Shown piece by piece: positions 8,404 to 15,836 of a stretch of DNA of 64,000 bases. Below the pieces are notes generated by a model. That model was not told the origin of the DNA and made no database searches. It was given only the letters and a program-made list of their open reading frames with translations. A program made the position numbers and the translations under genes. The stretch comes from Intestinimonas sp. (GTDB taxonomy: Bacteria > Bacillota > Clostridia > Oscillospirales > Oscillospiraceae), in assembly GCA_022653075.1 (NCBI GenBank), contig JALCSB010000008.1:48754-112753 (forward strand), read 5' to 3'. The first letter of the stretch is position 1. Each line of letters starts with the position of its first letter.

Positions 8404-9167
8404 TGGAAAGCAGAAAGCGGATCATGTTGGCCGACGCGGATGAGGGATTCCGCACCGTGCTGGCAGACACATTGGGCGAGGAAGCGGACATGGATGTCGT
8501 GGCTTCCACAGGAGATGGGCAGGAGGCCACGCGCATGATCGGCGAGCTGATGCCGGATGTGCTGATTATGGATCTTATTCTGCCGCACACCGACGGGTTG
8601 GAGCTTTTGGATCAAATGGACTCAACACGAAAACCAAAGGTGCTCATACTCTCCTCCTGCAGCCGGGGCGGTATGATCGGCCTGGCCATGGACAGAGGCG
8701 CGGATTATTGCATGTTAAAACCCTGTAAGCTGTCCGCCGTTATGGAACGCATTCGCCAGTTGTGCACCCCGCGGAAGGCGGAAGACCCCTCATTCTCTTC
8801 AGGACGCGTGCATTCCAGTTTAGAAAGTCTTGTTACCGCCATTATCCACGAAATTGGGGTTCCTGCTCACATCAAGGGTTATCAGTATCTTCGAGAAGCG
8901 ATTATCATGACGGTTGAGGATATGGATGTGATTAATGCCGTCACTAAGGTACTGTACCCAGAAGTAGCCAAAAAATTCGGCACCACTGCTTCCCGTGTGG
9001 AACGGGCGATCCGTCACGCTATTGAAGTGGCGTGGGACCGTGGTGATCTGGAGACCCTGCAAAAGTATTTTGGTTACACGGTTTCCAATGCCAAGGGTAA
9101 ACCCACCAATAGTGAGTTTATTGCCATGATTGCCGACCGTCTGCAATTACAGCGCAAGGAACAATAA
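8403..9167 (+). CDS. spo0A: Stage 0 sporulation response regulator Spo0A
   Basis: Master transcription factor for entry into sporulation. The 254-residue product has a receiver domain (about 1-122) with phospho-acceptor Asp57 in [13 protein letters not shown] and conserved Lys in MLKPCK, joined to a Spo0A effector domain containing the recognition-helix segment ([26 protein letters not shown]). I chose the ATG at 8403 because GGGAGGAG lies eight bases upstream; the open frame extends to 8268 without a better start. Odd point: the acidic pair near the N-terminus reads D11-A12-D13, so the residue equivalent to B. subtilis Asp11 is Ala. No Spo0F/Spo0B genes are nearby; clostridial Spo0A is usually phosphorylated directly by orphan kinases. 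Confidence 0.96.
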   Translation: MESRKRIMLADADEGFRTVLADTLGEEADMDVVASTGDGQEATRMIGELMPDVLIMDLILPHTDGLELLDQMDSTRKPKVLILSSCSRGGMIGLAMDRGADYCMLKPCKLSAVMERIRQLCTPRKAEDPSFSSGRVHSSLESLVTAIIHEIGVPAHIKGYQYLREAIIMTVEDMDVINAVTKVLYPEVAKKFGTTASRVERAIRHAIEVAWDRGDLETLQKYFGYTVSNAKGKPTNSEFIAMIADRLQLQRKEQ

Positions 9168-9180
9168 TCTTCCCAATAAT

Positions 9181-9215
9181 AGGTGTGCGGCTTAAACAGC
9201 CGCGCACCTTTTTTT
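9181..9215. terminator. Bidirectional terminator between spo0A and birA
   Basis: AGGTGTGCGGC and GCCGCGCACCT form a stem around a TTAAACA loop, followed by seven T residues on the plus strand. It separates the convergent spo0A and birA genes. Confidence 0.9.
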
Positions 9216-9218
9216 ATT

Positions 9219-10208
9219 TTATATATAACCCATTTGCCCACGCACAGAGACTTCGCCGGCGGTAATCGATTCTCTGTGTCCATCTGGGAAAAGGACCCGA
9301 AGTGAGAAGTCATCCTCCACCGCCTCGGCAAACGCAGGTCGCCGGGCATCCCCCCGCAATAGCAGTACATTACGTCCCGTGGTCACGCAGCGCCGGCGGT
9401 ATTCCGCCAAATACCGTTCCTTTTCCGTGGGGAATGCGGCATACATCCGGTCCAAAGCACGCAGCAGGCATGCGGCCAGTTCCGTCCGCCGCACGGTGTG
9501 CCCCATCGCCAGCGCCAGTGACGTGGCAACAGGCGACAGCTCCGGGCCGAAGTCCTCGGCGGTCTGACCCACGTTAACGCCGATTCCCGCAATCACATGG
9601 CGCAGGAGGCCGCTTTCCGCCTCAATTTCCAGTTCGGTGAGGATACCGCACAGCTTCTTTCCGCCCAAAAGCACATCGTTGGTCCATTTGATCTCCGCTT
9701 CCGCGCCGCAGGCTTCCCGGATTCCTTCGCACACGGCCACCGCAATCCAGGCGGTCAGAGCACTCAATTCGGCCAGCGGGCAATCCGGCCGCAGCAGAAC
9801 CGAGAGATAGATCCCCTGTCCGCGTGGTGACTGAAACGATTTTCCCCGTCTGCCCCGGCCGCCGGTCTGTTCATCCGCCAGAACAGCCAGACCGTCAGGG
9901 GCCTCCGCCGCACGGCGCTTGAGCTCGTTGTTGGTAGAATCCACCGTCGGTAAACACACCAGCGTGCCGCCCACCCGGCAGCCTTCCAACTCATTGGACA
10001 GCGCACCGGCACGCAGTAGATCAGGCTCCGCTTTCAGGCAATAGCCGCGATTGGGAACGGAATCAATCCAGTATCCCTCATTCCGAAGGCACTCCACCGC
10101 TTTCCAGACCGCCGCCCGACTGACGCCCAGTGCCCGGCTCATGGATTGGCCCGAATGATATGCTTCCGGTCCAGCTTTCAGCAGGGCCAGCACTTTTTCC
10201 TGCGTCAT
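9219..10208 (-). CDS. birA: Bifunctional biotin operon repressor / biotin-protein ligase BirA
   Basis: Activates biotin with ATP and attaches it to acceptor lysines of carboxylase or decarboxylase subunits; the N-terminal winged helix can repress biotin genes. The 329-residue product has an HTH-11 domain (residues 1-58, with SGQSMSRALGVSRAAVWKAVECL), the biotinyl-AMP loop GGRGRRGKSF (116-125), KWTNDV (about 174-179), a second substrate motif GIGVNVG, and a C-terminal SH3-like domain. It is convergent with spo0A and ends at a shared terminator. No biotin biosynthesis gene is visible in the window. Confidence 0.95.
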   Translation of the reverse strand: MTQEKVLALLKAGPEAYHSGQSMSRALGVSRAAVWKAVECLRNEGYWIDSVPNRGYCLKAEPDLLRAGALSNELEGCRVGGTLVCLPTVDSTNNELKRRAAEAPDGLAVLADEQTGGRGRRGKSFQSPRGQGIYLSVLLRPDCPLAELSALTAWIAVAVCEGIREACGAEAEIKWTNDVLLGGKKLCGILTELEIEAESGLLRHVIAGIGVNVGQTAEDFGPELSPVATSLALAMGHTVRRTELAACLLRALDRMYAAFPTEKERYLAEYRRRCVTTGRNVLLLRGDARRPAFAEAVEDDFSLRVLFPDGHRESITAGEVSVRGQMGYI

Positions 10209-10332
10209 CTAAAAACACTCCTCTAAATCCTCTGGATTTATGTTTAGTATAGCGGCTCTTCCCGAATCGGTCAACCATCTAAGGTTTGTGTTTCCCGTCT
10301 CTTCCATTTGAGGCGAGGCACGGGCACCGCGG

Positions 10333-10361
10333 GAATATTTCCGGCTGTCCACCCATATACA
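10333..10361 (+). promoter_or_regulatory. Possible sigma-E promoter of yabPQ
   Basis: GAATATT fits the sigma-E -35 consensus and CATATACA lies 14 bases downstream as a partial -10 match (consensus CATACA-T). yabPQ is sigma-E controlled in B. subtilis, so position and context agree, but the -10 match is imperfect. Confidence 0.4.
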
Positions 10362-10407
10362 TGGTATCGCTGCACGGCGCAGATAGGCACGGAAGGTGGG
10401 AAAAATT

Positions 10408-10698
10408 ATGCAGCTTTATGAAGAACAGAAGCCCGTCGGACAGACGGAGCACCACGTCATTTTGGAGGGCCGGGAGCGGCTTTCCGTATCCGGCGTGGAG
10501 GATGTGGAGAGTTTCGATGAAAACACCATCGTCCTGCACACCGATCAAGGAACCTTGGTGGTCCGCGGCGAAGACCTGCATATCGAAAAGCTTAGTCTGG
10601 ACGGCGGAGAATTGCGCGTAGAGGGTACGATGGACTCTCTTACCTACGAAGACAGCGGTGGAGAGCGTTCCGGCTTCTTTGCCCGCCTGTTTGGCTGA
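10408..10698 (+). CDS. yabP: Sporulation protein YabP
   Basis: Small mother-cell sporulation protein of the YabP/YqfC family; these are thought to be membrane-associated coat or cortex morphogenesis factors. The 96-residue product shows the family pattern: HHVILEGRERLSVSGVEDVESFDE near the N-terminus, TDQGTLVVRGEDLHIEKLSLDGGELRVEG in the middle and a C-terminal LFG. The ATG has GGAAGGTGGG seven bases upstream. It directly abuts yabQ (one base apart), as in other Firmicutes, but the usual upstream neighbour rqcP/yabO is about 15 kb away on the other strand. Confidence 0.9.
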   Translation: MQLYEEQKPVGQTEHHVILEGRERLSVSGVEDVESFDENTIVLHTDQGTLVVRGEDLHIEKLSLDGGELRVEGTMDSLTYEDSGGERSGFFARLFG

Positions 10699-11400
10699 AT
10701 GGACATCGATCTGACCGTGCAGGCCGTTACCTTTGGCGGGGCCTGCGTGCTGGGACTTTCTCTGGGCCTGGTGTATGATTTCATGCGTATTCTGCGCCGC
10801 CGTATTTCCCTGCGCGCCGTCGGCCCGGTCCTGGATCTGCTGTTCTGGCTGCTCTGCACCGGCGCCCTGTTTGTGTTTGCCGCTGCGTCGGGGGGCGAAG
10901 TGCGGATCTTCATGGTGGCCGCCATCCTGTTGGGCGCGGCCGTCTATTTTCTGGCACTTAGCCGTCCCGTTCTCTTTCTTCTGAACCGGGTGGCGGATTT
11001 TTTGAGCTTTATTTTTCACCTGCTGCTTTTACCATTTCGCATTTTAGGCCAACTGGGTAAAAATTTTATAAAAATTTTAAAAAATCACTTTCATTATCAG
11101 GCCAGATGGTTTAAAATAAATATGATACCCGGAGAAATGGACACTTTATCCCGGCACAGTGCAAGTGGAAACGGAGGCGCGGCGCATGGTAAAAACAAAA
11201 AAGGCTGGAATTTTGACCAAGCTGGTCATTTTGGCTCTGCTCATTTATCTGGCCACCACGCTTCTCAACCTGCACGGGCAGATCAGCCGCGCGCAAACTC
11301 AGCTGGACGCACTGAATCAACAGGTCGCACAGCAGACTCAGCGCAACGCCGCGCTGACCGACGACGTAACAAACAGCGGCGACCCGGACCGCATCACTGA
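10699..11400 (+). CDS. yabQ: Sporulation protein YabQ (with anomalous C-terminal extension)
   Basis: Membrane protein needed for spore cortex formation in B. subtilis. The first ~140 residues look normal: several hydrophobic helices (TVQAVTFGGACVLGLSLGLVYDFM, LLFWLLCTGALFVFAAA, FMVAAILLGAAVYFLAL) and the basic end LKNHFHYQARWFK. After about residue 140 the frame runs on for some 90 residues of hydrophilic, Gly/Ser/Arg-rich sequence that overlaps divIC by 215 bases in another frame. Both other frames have a stop right after the WFK point (11112 and 11117). The tail is therefore probably noncoding read-through after loss of the native stop. Confidence 0.85.
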   Translation: MDIDLTVQAVTFGGACVLGLSLGLVYDFMRILRRRISLRAVGPVLDLLFWLLCTGALFVFAAASGGEVRIFMVAAILLGAAVYFLALSRPVLFLLNRVADFLSFIFHLLLLPFRILGQLGKNFIKILKNHFHYQARWFKINMIPGEMDTLSRHSASGNGGAAHGKNKKGWNFDQAGHFGSAHLSGHHASQPARADQPRANSAGRTESTGRTADSAQRRADRRRNKQRRPGPHH

Positions 11401-11464
11401 GATTGCCCGTGACAAACTGGGCTTGATTGAACCGGGGGAAAAAGTGTTTATTATCGCGCACTGA
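11186..11464 (+). CDS. divIC: Septum formation initiator DivIC/FtsL family
   Basis: Small bitopic division protein that joins the FtsL-DivIB complex at the septum. The 92-residue product has a short cytoplasmic end (MVKTKKAGI), one membrane helix (LTKLVILALLIYLATTLL), a heptad-like coiled coil (QISRAQTQLDALNQQVAQQ) and the conserved C-terminal motif DRITEIARDKLGLIEPGEKVF. I chose the ATG at 11186 because GGAGG lies seven bases upstream; an in-frame GTG at 11159 lacks a good site. Placement between yabQ and the S1 protein is the standard yabP-yabQ-divIC-yabR order. Confidence 0.92.
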   Translation: MVKTKKAGILTKLVILALLIYLATTLLNLHGQISRAQTQLDALNQQVAQQTQRNAALTDDVTNSGDPDRITEIARDKLGLIEPGEKVFIIAH

Positions 11465-11515
11465 CGAGTGCGTTTTGTTTCGGGTCCAATTTGCAAGGAG
11501 GATTTGTCAAAAAGT

Positions 11516-11986
11516 ATGGAGTTTGAGGTTGGTTCGATCCTAGAGGGAAAAGTCACAGGTATTACAAAATTCGGCGCGTTCGTATCTCTTCCCGGCGGAA
11601 GATCGGGGCTGGTCCATATTTCTGAAATCGCCTATTCCTATGTGAACGATGTCAAGGATTACCTCTCAGAGGAACAGATGGTCAAGGTCAAGGTCATAGG
11701 GATCGATAATAACAACCGTATTAATTTGTCTATCAAAAAGGCGATGGATCCTCCTCCCCGTCCGCCGCATTCTGCCGGTCAGGGCGGTCCACGTTTTTCC
11801 GGTCAGGGCGGTCCACGTCCCGGCGGACGTTCTGGAGGACGACCGGGCGGTTTTAACCGCAACCAGCCGGCTGAACCGGAGACCTTTGAGGATCGTCTTA
11901 AACACTTTATGCAGGCCTCTGACAGCAGATTGTCCGACCTGCGTTACATGGAAAAGCGAAACAGCCGCAGAGGCGGCCGTAAATAA
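11516..11986 (+). CDS. yabR: S1-domain RNA-binding protein (YabR/general stress protein 13 type)
   Basis: A single S1 RNA-binding domain (about residues 1-75: EVGSILEGKVTGITKFGAFV, GLVHISEIA, VKVKVIGIDNNNRINLS) is followed by a Gly/Arg/Pro-rich linker with two near-identical GQGGPR repeats, and a C-terminal helix (FEDRLKHFMQASDSRLSDLRYMEKR). The 156-residue length matches clostridial homologues. The ATG is 14 bases from AGGAGG, a long gap; a TTG at 11504 is too close to it. It is the last gene of the yab cluster part and is followed by a GC-rich hairpin. Confidence 0.9.
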   Translation: MEFEVGSILEGKVTGITKFGAFVSLPGGRSGLVHISEIAYSYVNDVKDYLSEEQMVKVKVIGIDNNNRINLSIKKAMDPPPRPPHSAGQGGPRFSGQGGPRPGGRSGGRPGGFNRNQPAEPETFEDRLKHFMQASDSRLSDLRYMEKRNSRRGGRK

Positions 11987-12010
11987 CTCGGTAATAGAAG
12001 TGGAAAGTGG

Positions 12011-12040
12011 GGCCGCGCGGCTTAAAGTCGCGCGGCCTTA
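12011..12040 (+). terminator. GC-rich hairpin after yabR
   Basis: GGCCGCGCG and CGCGCGGCC pair around a nine-base loop, 25 bases beyond the yabR stop. The T-tract is weak, so termination may be partial. Confidence 0.6.
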
Positions 12041-12052
12041 TCACTATCCAGC

Positions 12053-12098
12053 TAAAAAAAGGAGCGCTCCGCAATACGGAGCGCCCAAACAGTTTGGG
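12053..12098 (-). terminator. Second hairpin pair, minus-strand orientation
   Basis: GGAGCGCTCCG and CGGAGCGCCC form a stem; on the minus strand it is followed by seven T residues. A small CCCAAAC/GTTTGGG repeat adjoins it. No minus-strand gene lies immediately to the right, so it may insulate against antisense transcription. Confidence 0.55.
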
Positions 12099-12106
12099 AG
12101 AATGGA

Positions 12107-12181
12107 ATGAATTCCGGCCAGGATCAGTATGAACCTTCGGAACAGGATTATTTTACCGTAACTATTAGAAATTGTCAATAA
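12107..12181 (+). pseudogene. Short frame, possibly truncated small conserved protein
   Basis: A 24-residue frame (begins MNSGQDQYEPSEQDYFTVTI) starts after GGGAG and stops at TAA just before the amidohydrolase. The end, DYFTVTIRNCQ, resembles the beginning of a family of small gut-Firmicute proteins that continues with a QNATWQG-like motif. Here the rest is missing. The resemblance is from memory and tentative. Confidence 0.25.
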
Positions 12182-12210
12182 AAATGATTGTCGAAAGGCG
12201 GCTTCCCACG

Positions 12211-13368
12211 ATGTATCTGATTAACGGCGTAGTCCATCCCATGGATGGGCCAGTTATCTCCTGCGGCTTTGTAGCGGCTGAGCATGGACGCATCACGCAG
12301 GTGGGCACGATGGCCCAGTTGCCCGCCGCGCCGGAGGGAAAATTGCTGGATGTGAAAGGCGGGCATATCCTGCCTGGTCTGATTGACGCACACTGCCATC
12401 TGGGCATGTTCGGAAACGCCCTTGGCTTTGAATCGGACGACGGCAACGAATCTACCGACCCCTGTACCCCCAACCTGCGGGCGATTGATGCGATTAATCC
12501 CATGGACCGCTGCTTCGAGGAGGCGCGGGCGGGGGGTGTCACCACCGTGGTCACCGGCCCCGGCAGCGCAAACCCGATTGCGGGCCAGTCCGCTGCCATT
12601 AAAACCAGCGGACGCTGGGTGGACCGGATGATCCTGCTGGCGCCCTGCGCAATGAAACTGGCACTGGGTGAAAATCCCAAGTCCGTGTACAATGAGCGAA
12701 AGGAAACTCCCGTAACCCGTATGGCCACCGCCGCTCTCATTCGAGAGCAGTTCTCCAAGGCTCTGGAATATATGGACAAGCAGGATAAATCGGAGGCCGA
12801 CGCGGACGCTCAGCCGCCGGATTATGACGCAAAGCTGGATGCGCTGGTTCCTGTTCTGAAGGGCGACCTGCCCGTCCATATTCATGCGCACCGGGCGGAC
12901 GACATTGCAACCGCCGTTCGTATCTGTAAGGAATTCGGGCTGAAGTACGTCATTGTTCATGGGACGGAGGGCCATCTCATCGCCGACTTACTGGCGAGGG
13001 AGGGTGCCGGCGTCATCACCGGTCCCTGTCTGACCGACCGCAGTAAACCTGAGCTGTCCGGGCAGACGCTGGAAGGTCCCGCCCTACTCTCAAAAGCCGG
13101 GGTCAAGGTGGCCATCTGCACCGACCATCCGGAAACGCCCATTCAATATCTCCCTCTCTGTGCGGCTATGGCGGTGCGGGGTGGGATGTCCCGGGAGGAC
13201 GCGCTGAAGGCTATCACGGTGAATGCCGCAGAGCTGGCCGGCATCGCCGGCCGGGTTGGCACCCTGACTCCGGGCAAGGACGCTGATCTTGCCGTATGGG
13301 ATGGAGAACCGCTGGACTGGAGCAGCCGGGTGCACTATGTTTTTATTGACGGGACCCGGGTATTCTGA
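12211..13368 (+). CDS. Amidohydrolase (imidazolonepropionase-like metal-dependent hydrolase)
   Basis: Amidohydrolase-superfamily enzyme of about 385 residues. Metal-binding features are visible: GLIDAHCHLGM early, HIHAHRADD and VHGTEGH in the middle, and CTDHPETP late; the C-terminal SGxLxPGKDADLAVWDG-like segment (VGTLTPGKDADLAVWDG) is typical of the family. Substrate cannot be read; such proteins are often annotated as imidazolonepropionase-related or Xaa-Pro dipeptidase-related. I chose ATG 12211 because the protein then begins MYLINGVVHPMDG, the normal first strand, with AAAGGCGG about nine bases upstream. It precedes the fumarase-type gene by 28 bases, probably in one transcript. Confidence 0.88.
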   Translation: MYLINGVVHPMDGPVISCGFVAAEHGRITQVGTMAQLPAAPEGKLLDVKGGHILPGLIDAHCHLGMFGNALGFESDDGNESTDPCTPNLRAIDAINPMDRCFEEARAGGVTTVVTGPGSANPIAGQSAAIKTSGRWVDRMILLAPCAMKLALGENPKSVYNERKETPVTRMATAALIREQFSKALEYMDKQDKSEADADAQPPDYDAKLDALVPVLKGDLPVHIHAHRADDIATAVRICKEFGLKYVIVHGTEGHLIADLLAREGAGVITGPCLTDRSKPELSGQTLEGPALLSKAGVKVAICTDHPETPIQYLPLCAAMAVRGGMSREDALKAITVNAAELAGIAGRVGTLTPGKDADLAVWDGEPLDWSSRVHYVFIDGTRVF

Positions 13369-13396
13369 ATTTCATTAGACAAAGGAGGCCAACCTC

Positions 13397-14239
13397 ATGC
13401 GTGACATCGCTTATACGGATATCGTAAAGGCCGTTCGCGACCTGTGCATTCAGGCCAATCATCAGCTCCCCGCCGATCTGTGCTCCGCTATCCGGAACGC
13501 GCAGAACACCGAGCGTTCGCCAGTTGGGCGGGCTATTTTGAAAGACGTAGAGGAAAACTTTACGATCGCCGCCCAGCGCAGTCTCCCCATCTGCCAGGAC
13601 ACCGGCATGGCCGTAGTGTTCTGTCGGCTGGGTCAGGAGGCCCATATCGACGGTGGCCTACTCTCCGACGCGGTTAACGAGGGCGTCGCCCTGGGTTACA
13701 CCGAGGGATTTCTCCGCTGTTCCGTGGTGGAGGACCCTCTGCGCCGGGTCAACACCAACAACAACGCCCCCGCCGTGCTGCATCTGGAGCTTACCGCCGG
13801 GGACGCGCTGGAAATTACCGTAGCCCCCAAGGGGTTCGGCAGCGAAAATATGAGTTTTCTGCATATGTTTAACCCCTCCGCCACCCAGGTGGAGGTGGAG
13901 GATTTTATTGTGGGTGTGGTATCCTCCGCCGGCTCCAATCCATGTCCTCCGGTGGTCGTGGGTGTGGGGCTGGGCGGCACCTCGGAAATGGCTGCGCTGC
14001 TGGCAAAAAAGGCGTTGCTCCGGCCGGTAGGACAGGAAAACCCCGATCCGTTTTATGCCGATATGGAGGCCGCGCTGCTTTCCCGCATCAATGACTTGGG
14101 TGTGGGACCTCAGGGGCTGGGCGGCACCACCACGGCGTTTTCAGTGTCTATTCTGACCTATCCCACTCATATCGCGGGCCTGCCTTGTGCGGTTAATCTG
14201 GGTTGCCATGTGACCCGGCATGCCTCAAAAACTCTATAA
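13397..14239 (+). CDS. Fumarate hydratase class I, alpha subunit (or tartrate dehydratase alpha)
   Basis: Iron-sulfur hydro-lyase catalytic subunit, interconverting fumarate and malate (or acting on tartrate). The 280-residue product carries the N-terminal fumarase domain with Cys in LPICQDTGM, the Fe-S cysteine region SNPCPPVVVGVGLGG, and CHVTRHAS near the end. AAAGGAGG precedes the ATG. Class I two-subunit enzymes need a beta subunit that is normally the next gene; here a terminator and the convergent trmB follow instead. The beta subunit must be elsewhere, or the protein acts alone. Confidence 0.9.
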   Translation: MRDIAYTDIVKAVRDLCIQANHQLPADLCSAIRNAQNTERSPVGRAILKDVEENFTIAAQRSLPICQDTGMAVVFCRLGQEAHIDGGLLSDAVNEGVALGYTEGFLRCSVVEDPLRRVNTNNNAPAVLHLELTAGDALEITVAPKGFGSENMSFLHMFNPSATQVEVEDFIVGVVSSAGSNPCPPVVVGVGLGGTSEMAALLAKKALLRPVGQENPDPFYADMEAALLSRINDLGVGPQGLGGTTTAFSVSILTYPTHIAGLPCAVNLGCHVTRHASKTL

Positions 14240-14252
14240 CAGGCCTTATGAA

Positions 14253-14294
14253 AAGGAAAGCTGGAGCGCGCGCTGCACGCTTCAGCTTTTCCTC
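14253..14294. terminator. Bidirectional terminator between fumarase alpha and trmB
   Basis: AGGAAAGCTGGAGCG and CGCTTCAGCTTTTCCT pair (one G-T) between the two convergent genes. The outer A/T arms give a U-tract in both directions. Confidence 0.75.
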
Positions 14295-14986
14295 TATTCG
14301 GGAGTCTTTTCTTCGCGCTCCGTATGCGCCTGCACCGGGAGCGGCGCTGTTGGAAGCTTAGTGGCCACGCAACGGTTAATAGGCGTGCCCAGGTTATAAA
14401 ATTTCTCCTCATAGTCGGTCATAATTCCGCGTACTCCGTCTTCGTGGAGGTTTCGCGTCACCTCAGACAGCTTAAAGCCCGCCTTAGGAAACTGAAACAG
14501 CGACCATTCAAATAGATTGTGGTTATCCGTCTTGAAATAGATCTGCCCGCCACCCCGCAGAACATCGCGGTACAGCATCAGGAAATCGGGATGGGTGAGC
14601 CGCCGCTTGGCATGGCGCGCGGCGGGCCAGGGATCACAGAAATTGAGGTAGATCCGGTCGGCCTCACCGGGTGCAAAGTAATCCCGCAATCTGGCTACGT
14701 CGGCATCAAGAAAGCGGACGTTGGGAAGCCCCGCGGCTTTAGCCCGCTCCATGGCGATGACCATGACGTCCGGCACCCGCTCGACGGCGACCACAAGGGC
14801 CTCCGGTTCAGCCGCAGCCGTCCCGCAGGTAAAACGGCCCTTGCCGCAGCCGAACTCCAGCCAGAGCGGGCAGTCCGACGCGAACAAATCCCGCCAGTGC
14901 CCCCATTGTTCGGCCGGCTGACGGATCAAATACTCGGCACACCGCTCCATCCGCGGCACAAGATTTGGTTTTTTCCGCATGCGCAT
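14294..14986 (-). CDS. trmB: tRNA (guanine-N7-)-methyltransferase TrmB
   Basis: SAM-dependent enzyme that methylates G46 in the variable loop of tRNAs. The 230-residue product has the SAM-binding motif LEFGCGKGRF, the acidic AVERV segment, and the family signature around NFCDPWPAARHAKRRLTHPDFL, followed by FKTDNHNLFEWSL and TDYEEKFYNLGTPI. Length is typical. Translation starts at an ATG nine bases after AGAGGAG. It is a stand-alone minus-strand gene between two plus-strand units. Confidence 0.95.
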   Translation of the reverse strand: MRMRKKPNLVPRMERCAEYLIRQPAEQWGHWRDLFASDCPLWLEFGCGKGRFTCGTAAAEPEALVVAVERVPDVMVIAMERAKAAGLPNVRFLDADVARLRDYFAPGEADRIYLNFCDPWPAARHAKRRLTHPDFLMLYRDVLRGGGQIYFKTDNHNLFEWSLFQFPKAGFKLSEVTRNLHEDGVRGIMTDYEEKFYNLGTPINRCVATKLPTAPLPVQAHTEREEKTPE

Positions 14987-15141
14987 GGGAAAATTCTCCT
15001 CTCACCTACTGTTTTTCAACGGGTATCCTATCACAATTTTTTAAGAAAGTCGATTCCTTTTCCTTGCGCTTTCTTTTCAAACGCAGTATGCTAATTTTAG
15101 AATCTGTTTTAACACAGAAATGCAGAAAGGCAGGTAAAAAC

Positions 15142-15822
15142 ATGCAGTATACCATTCTGGGAGAACCTATGCCTGTAGTCGAATGTCAGCTAACCAACGG
15201 CGAAACCATGGTAACCGAACGCGGCTCCATGTGCTGGATGACCCCTAATATGGAGATGAACACTTCCGGTGGCGGTCTGGGCAAGGCGTTCGGCCGGATG
15301 TTTTCCGGCGAGGCTTTCTTTCAAAATCTCTATACCGCAAAGGGTGGTCCCGGAAAAATTGCATTTGCCTCCAGTTTCCCCGGCAGCATCCGGGCGGTGA
15401 ACATCACTCCGGGCCATTCGGTCGTGGTCCAGAAAAGCGGCTTTCTCGCCTCGGAGACGGGCGTGGAACTGTCGGTCTTTTTTCAGAAAAAACTGGGGGC
15501 CGGTTTCTTCGGCGGCGAAGGTTTCATCATGCAGCAGCTCAGCGGCAATGGAACCGCCTTTGTGGAGATTGACGGCTACGCGGTGGAATATGATTTAGCT
15601 CCCGGCCAGCAAATGATCGTGGACACCGGAAACCTGGCCATGATGGACAGCACCTGTTCTATCGATATCGTATCCGTCAAAGGCGTCAAAAACATGCTGT
15701 TCGGCGGCGAAGGGATCTTCAACACCGTTGTCACCGGGCCGGGCAAAGTCACCCTCCAGACCATGCCGGTCTCCGGCTTTGCCACCTCCCTTTCCCCCTA
15801 CCTTTCCACCGGAAACAGTTAA
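15142..15822 (+). CDS. AIM24/TIGR00266-family protein
   Basis: Beta-sandwich protein of the family that includes yeast mitochondrial AIM24; function in bacteria is not established. The 226-residue product has the family pattern: VECQLTNGETMVTERGSMCWMTPNMEM, a Gly-rich segment GGGLGKAFGRMFSGEAFFQNLYTA, and GFGMVQKSGFL-like VVVQKSGFLASETGVELS. AAAGGCAGG precedes the ATG. A weak promoter (TTGCGC, 17 bases, TATGCT at 15064-15092) lies upstream. It ends 14 bases before the thiolase gene, so the two are likely co-transcribed. Confidence 0.88.
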   Translation: MQYTILGEPMPVVECQLTNGETMVTERGSMCWMTPNMEMNTSGGGLGKAFGRMFSGEAFFQNLYTAKGGPGKIAFASSFPGSIRAVNITPGHSVVVQKSGFLASETGVELSVFFQKKLGAGFFGGEGFIMQQLSGNGTAFVEIDGYAVEYDLAPGQQMIVDTGNLAMMDSTCSIDIVSVKGVKNMLFGGEGIFNTVVTGPGKVTLQTMPVSGFATSLSPYLSTGNS

Positions 15823-15836
15823 CGAGGTATCTTACC

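Noticed and set aside
10279..11019. 246-codon minus-strand frame
   Set aside because: Antisense to yabP/yabQ; very Gln/His/Lys-rich and without a start site.
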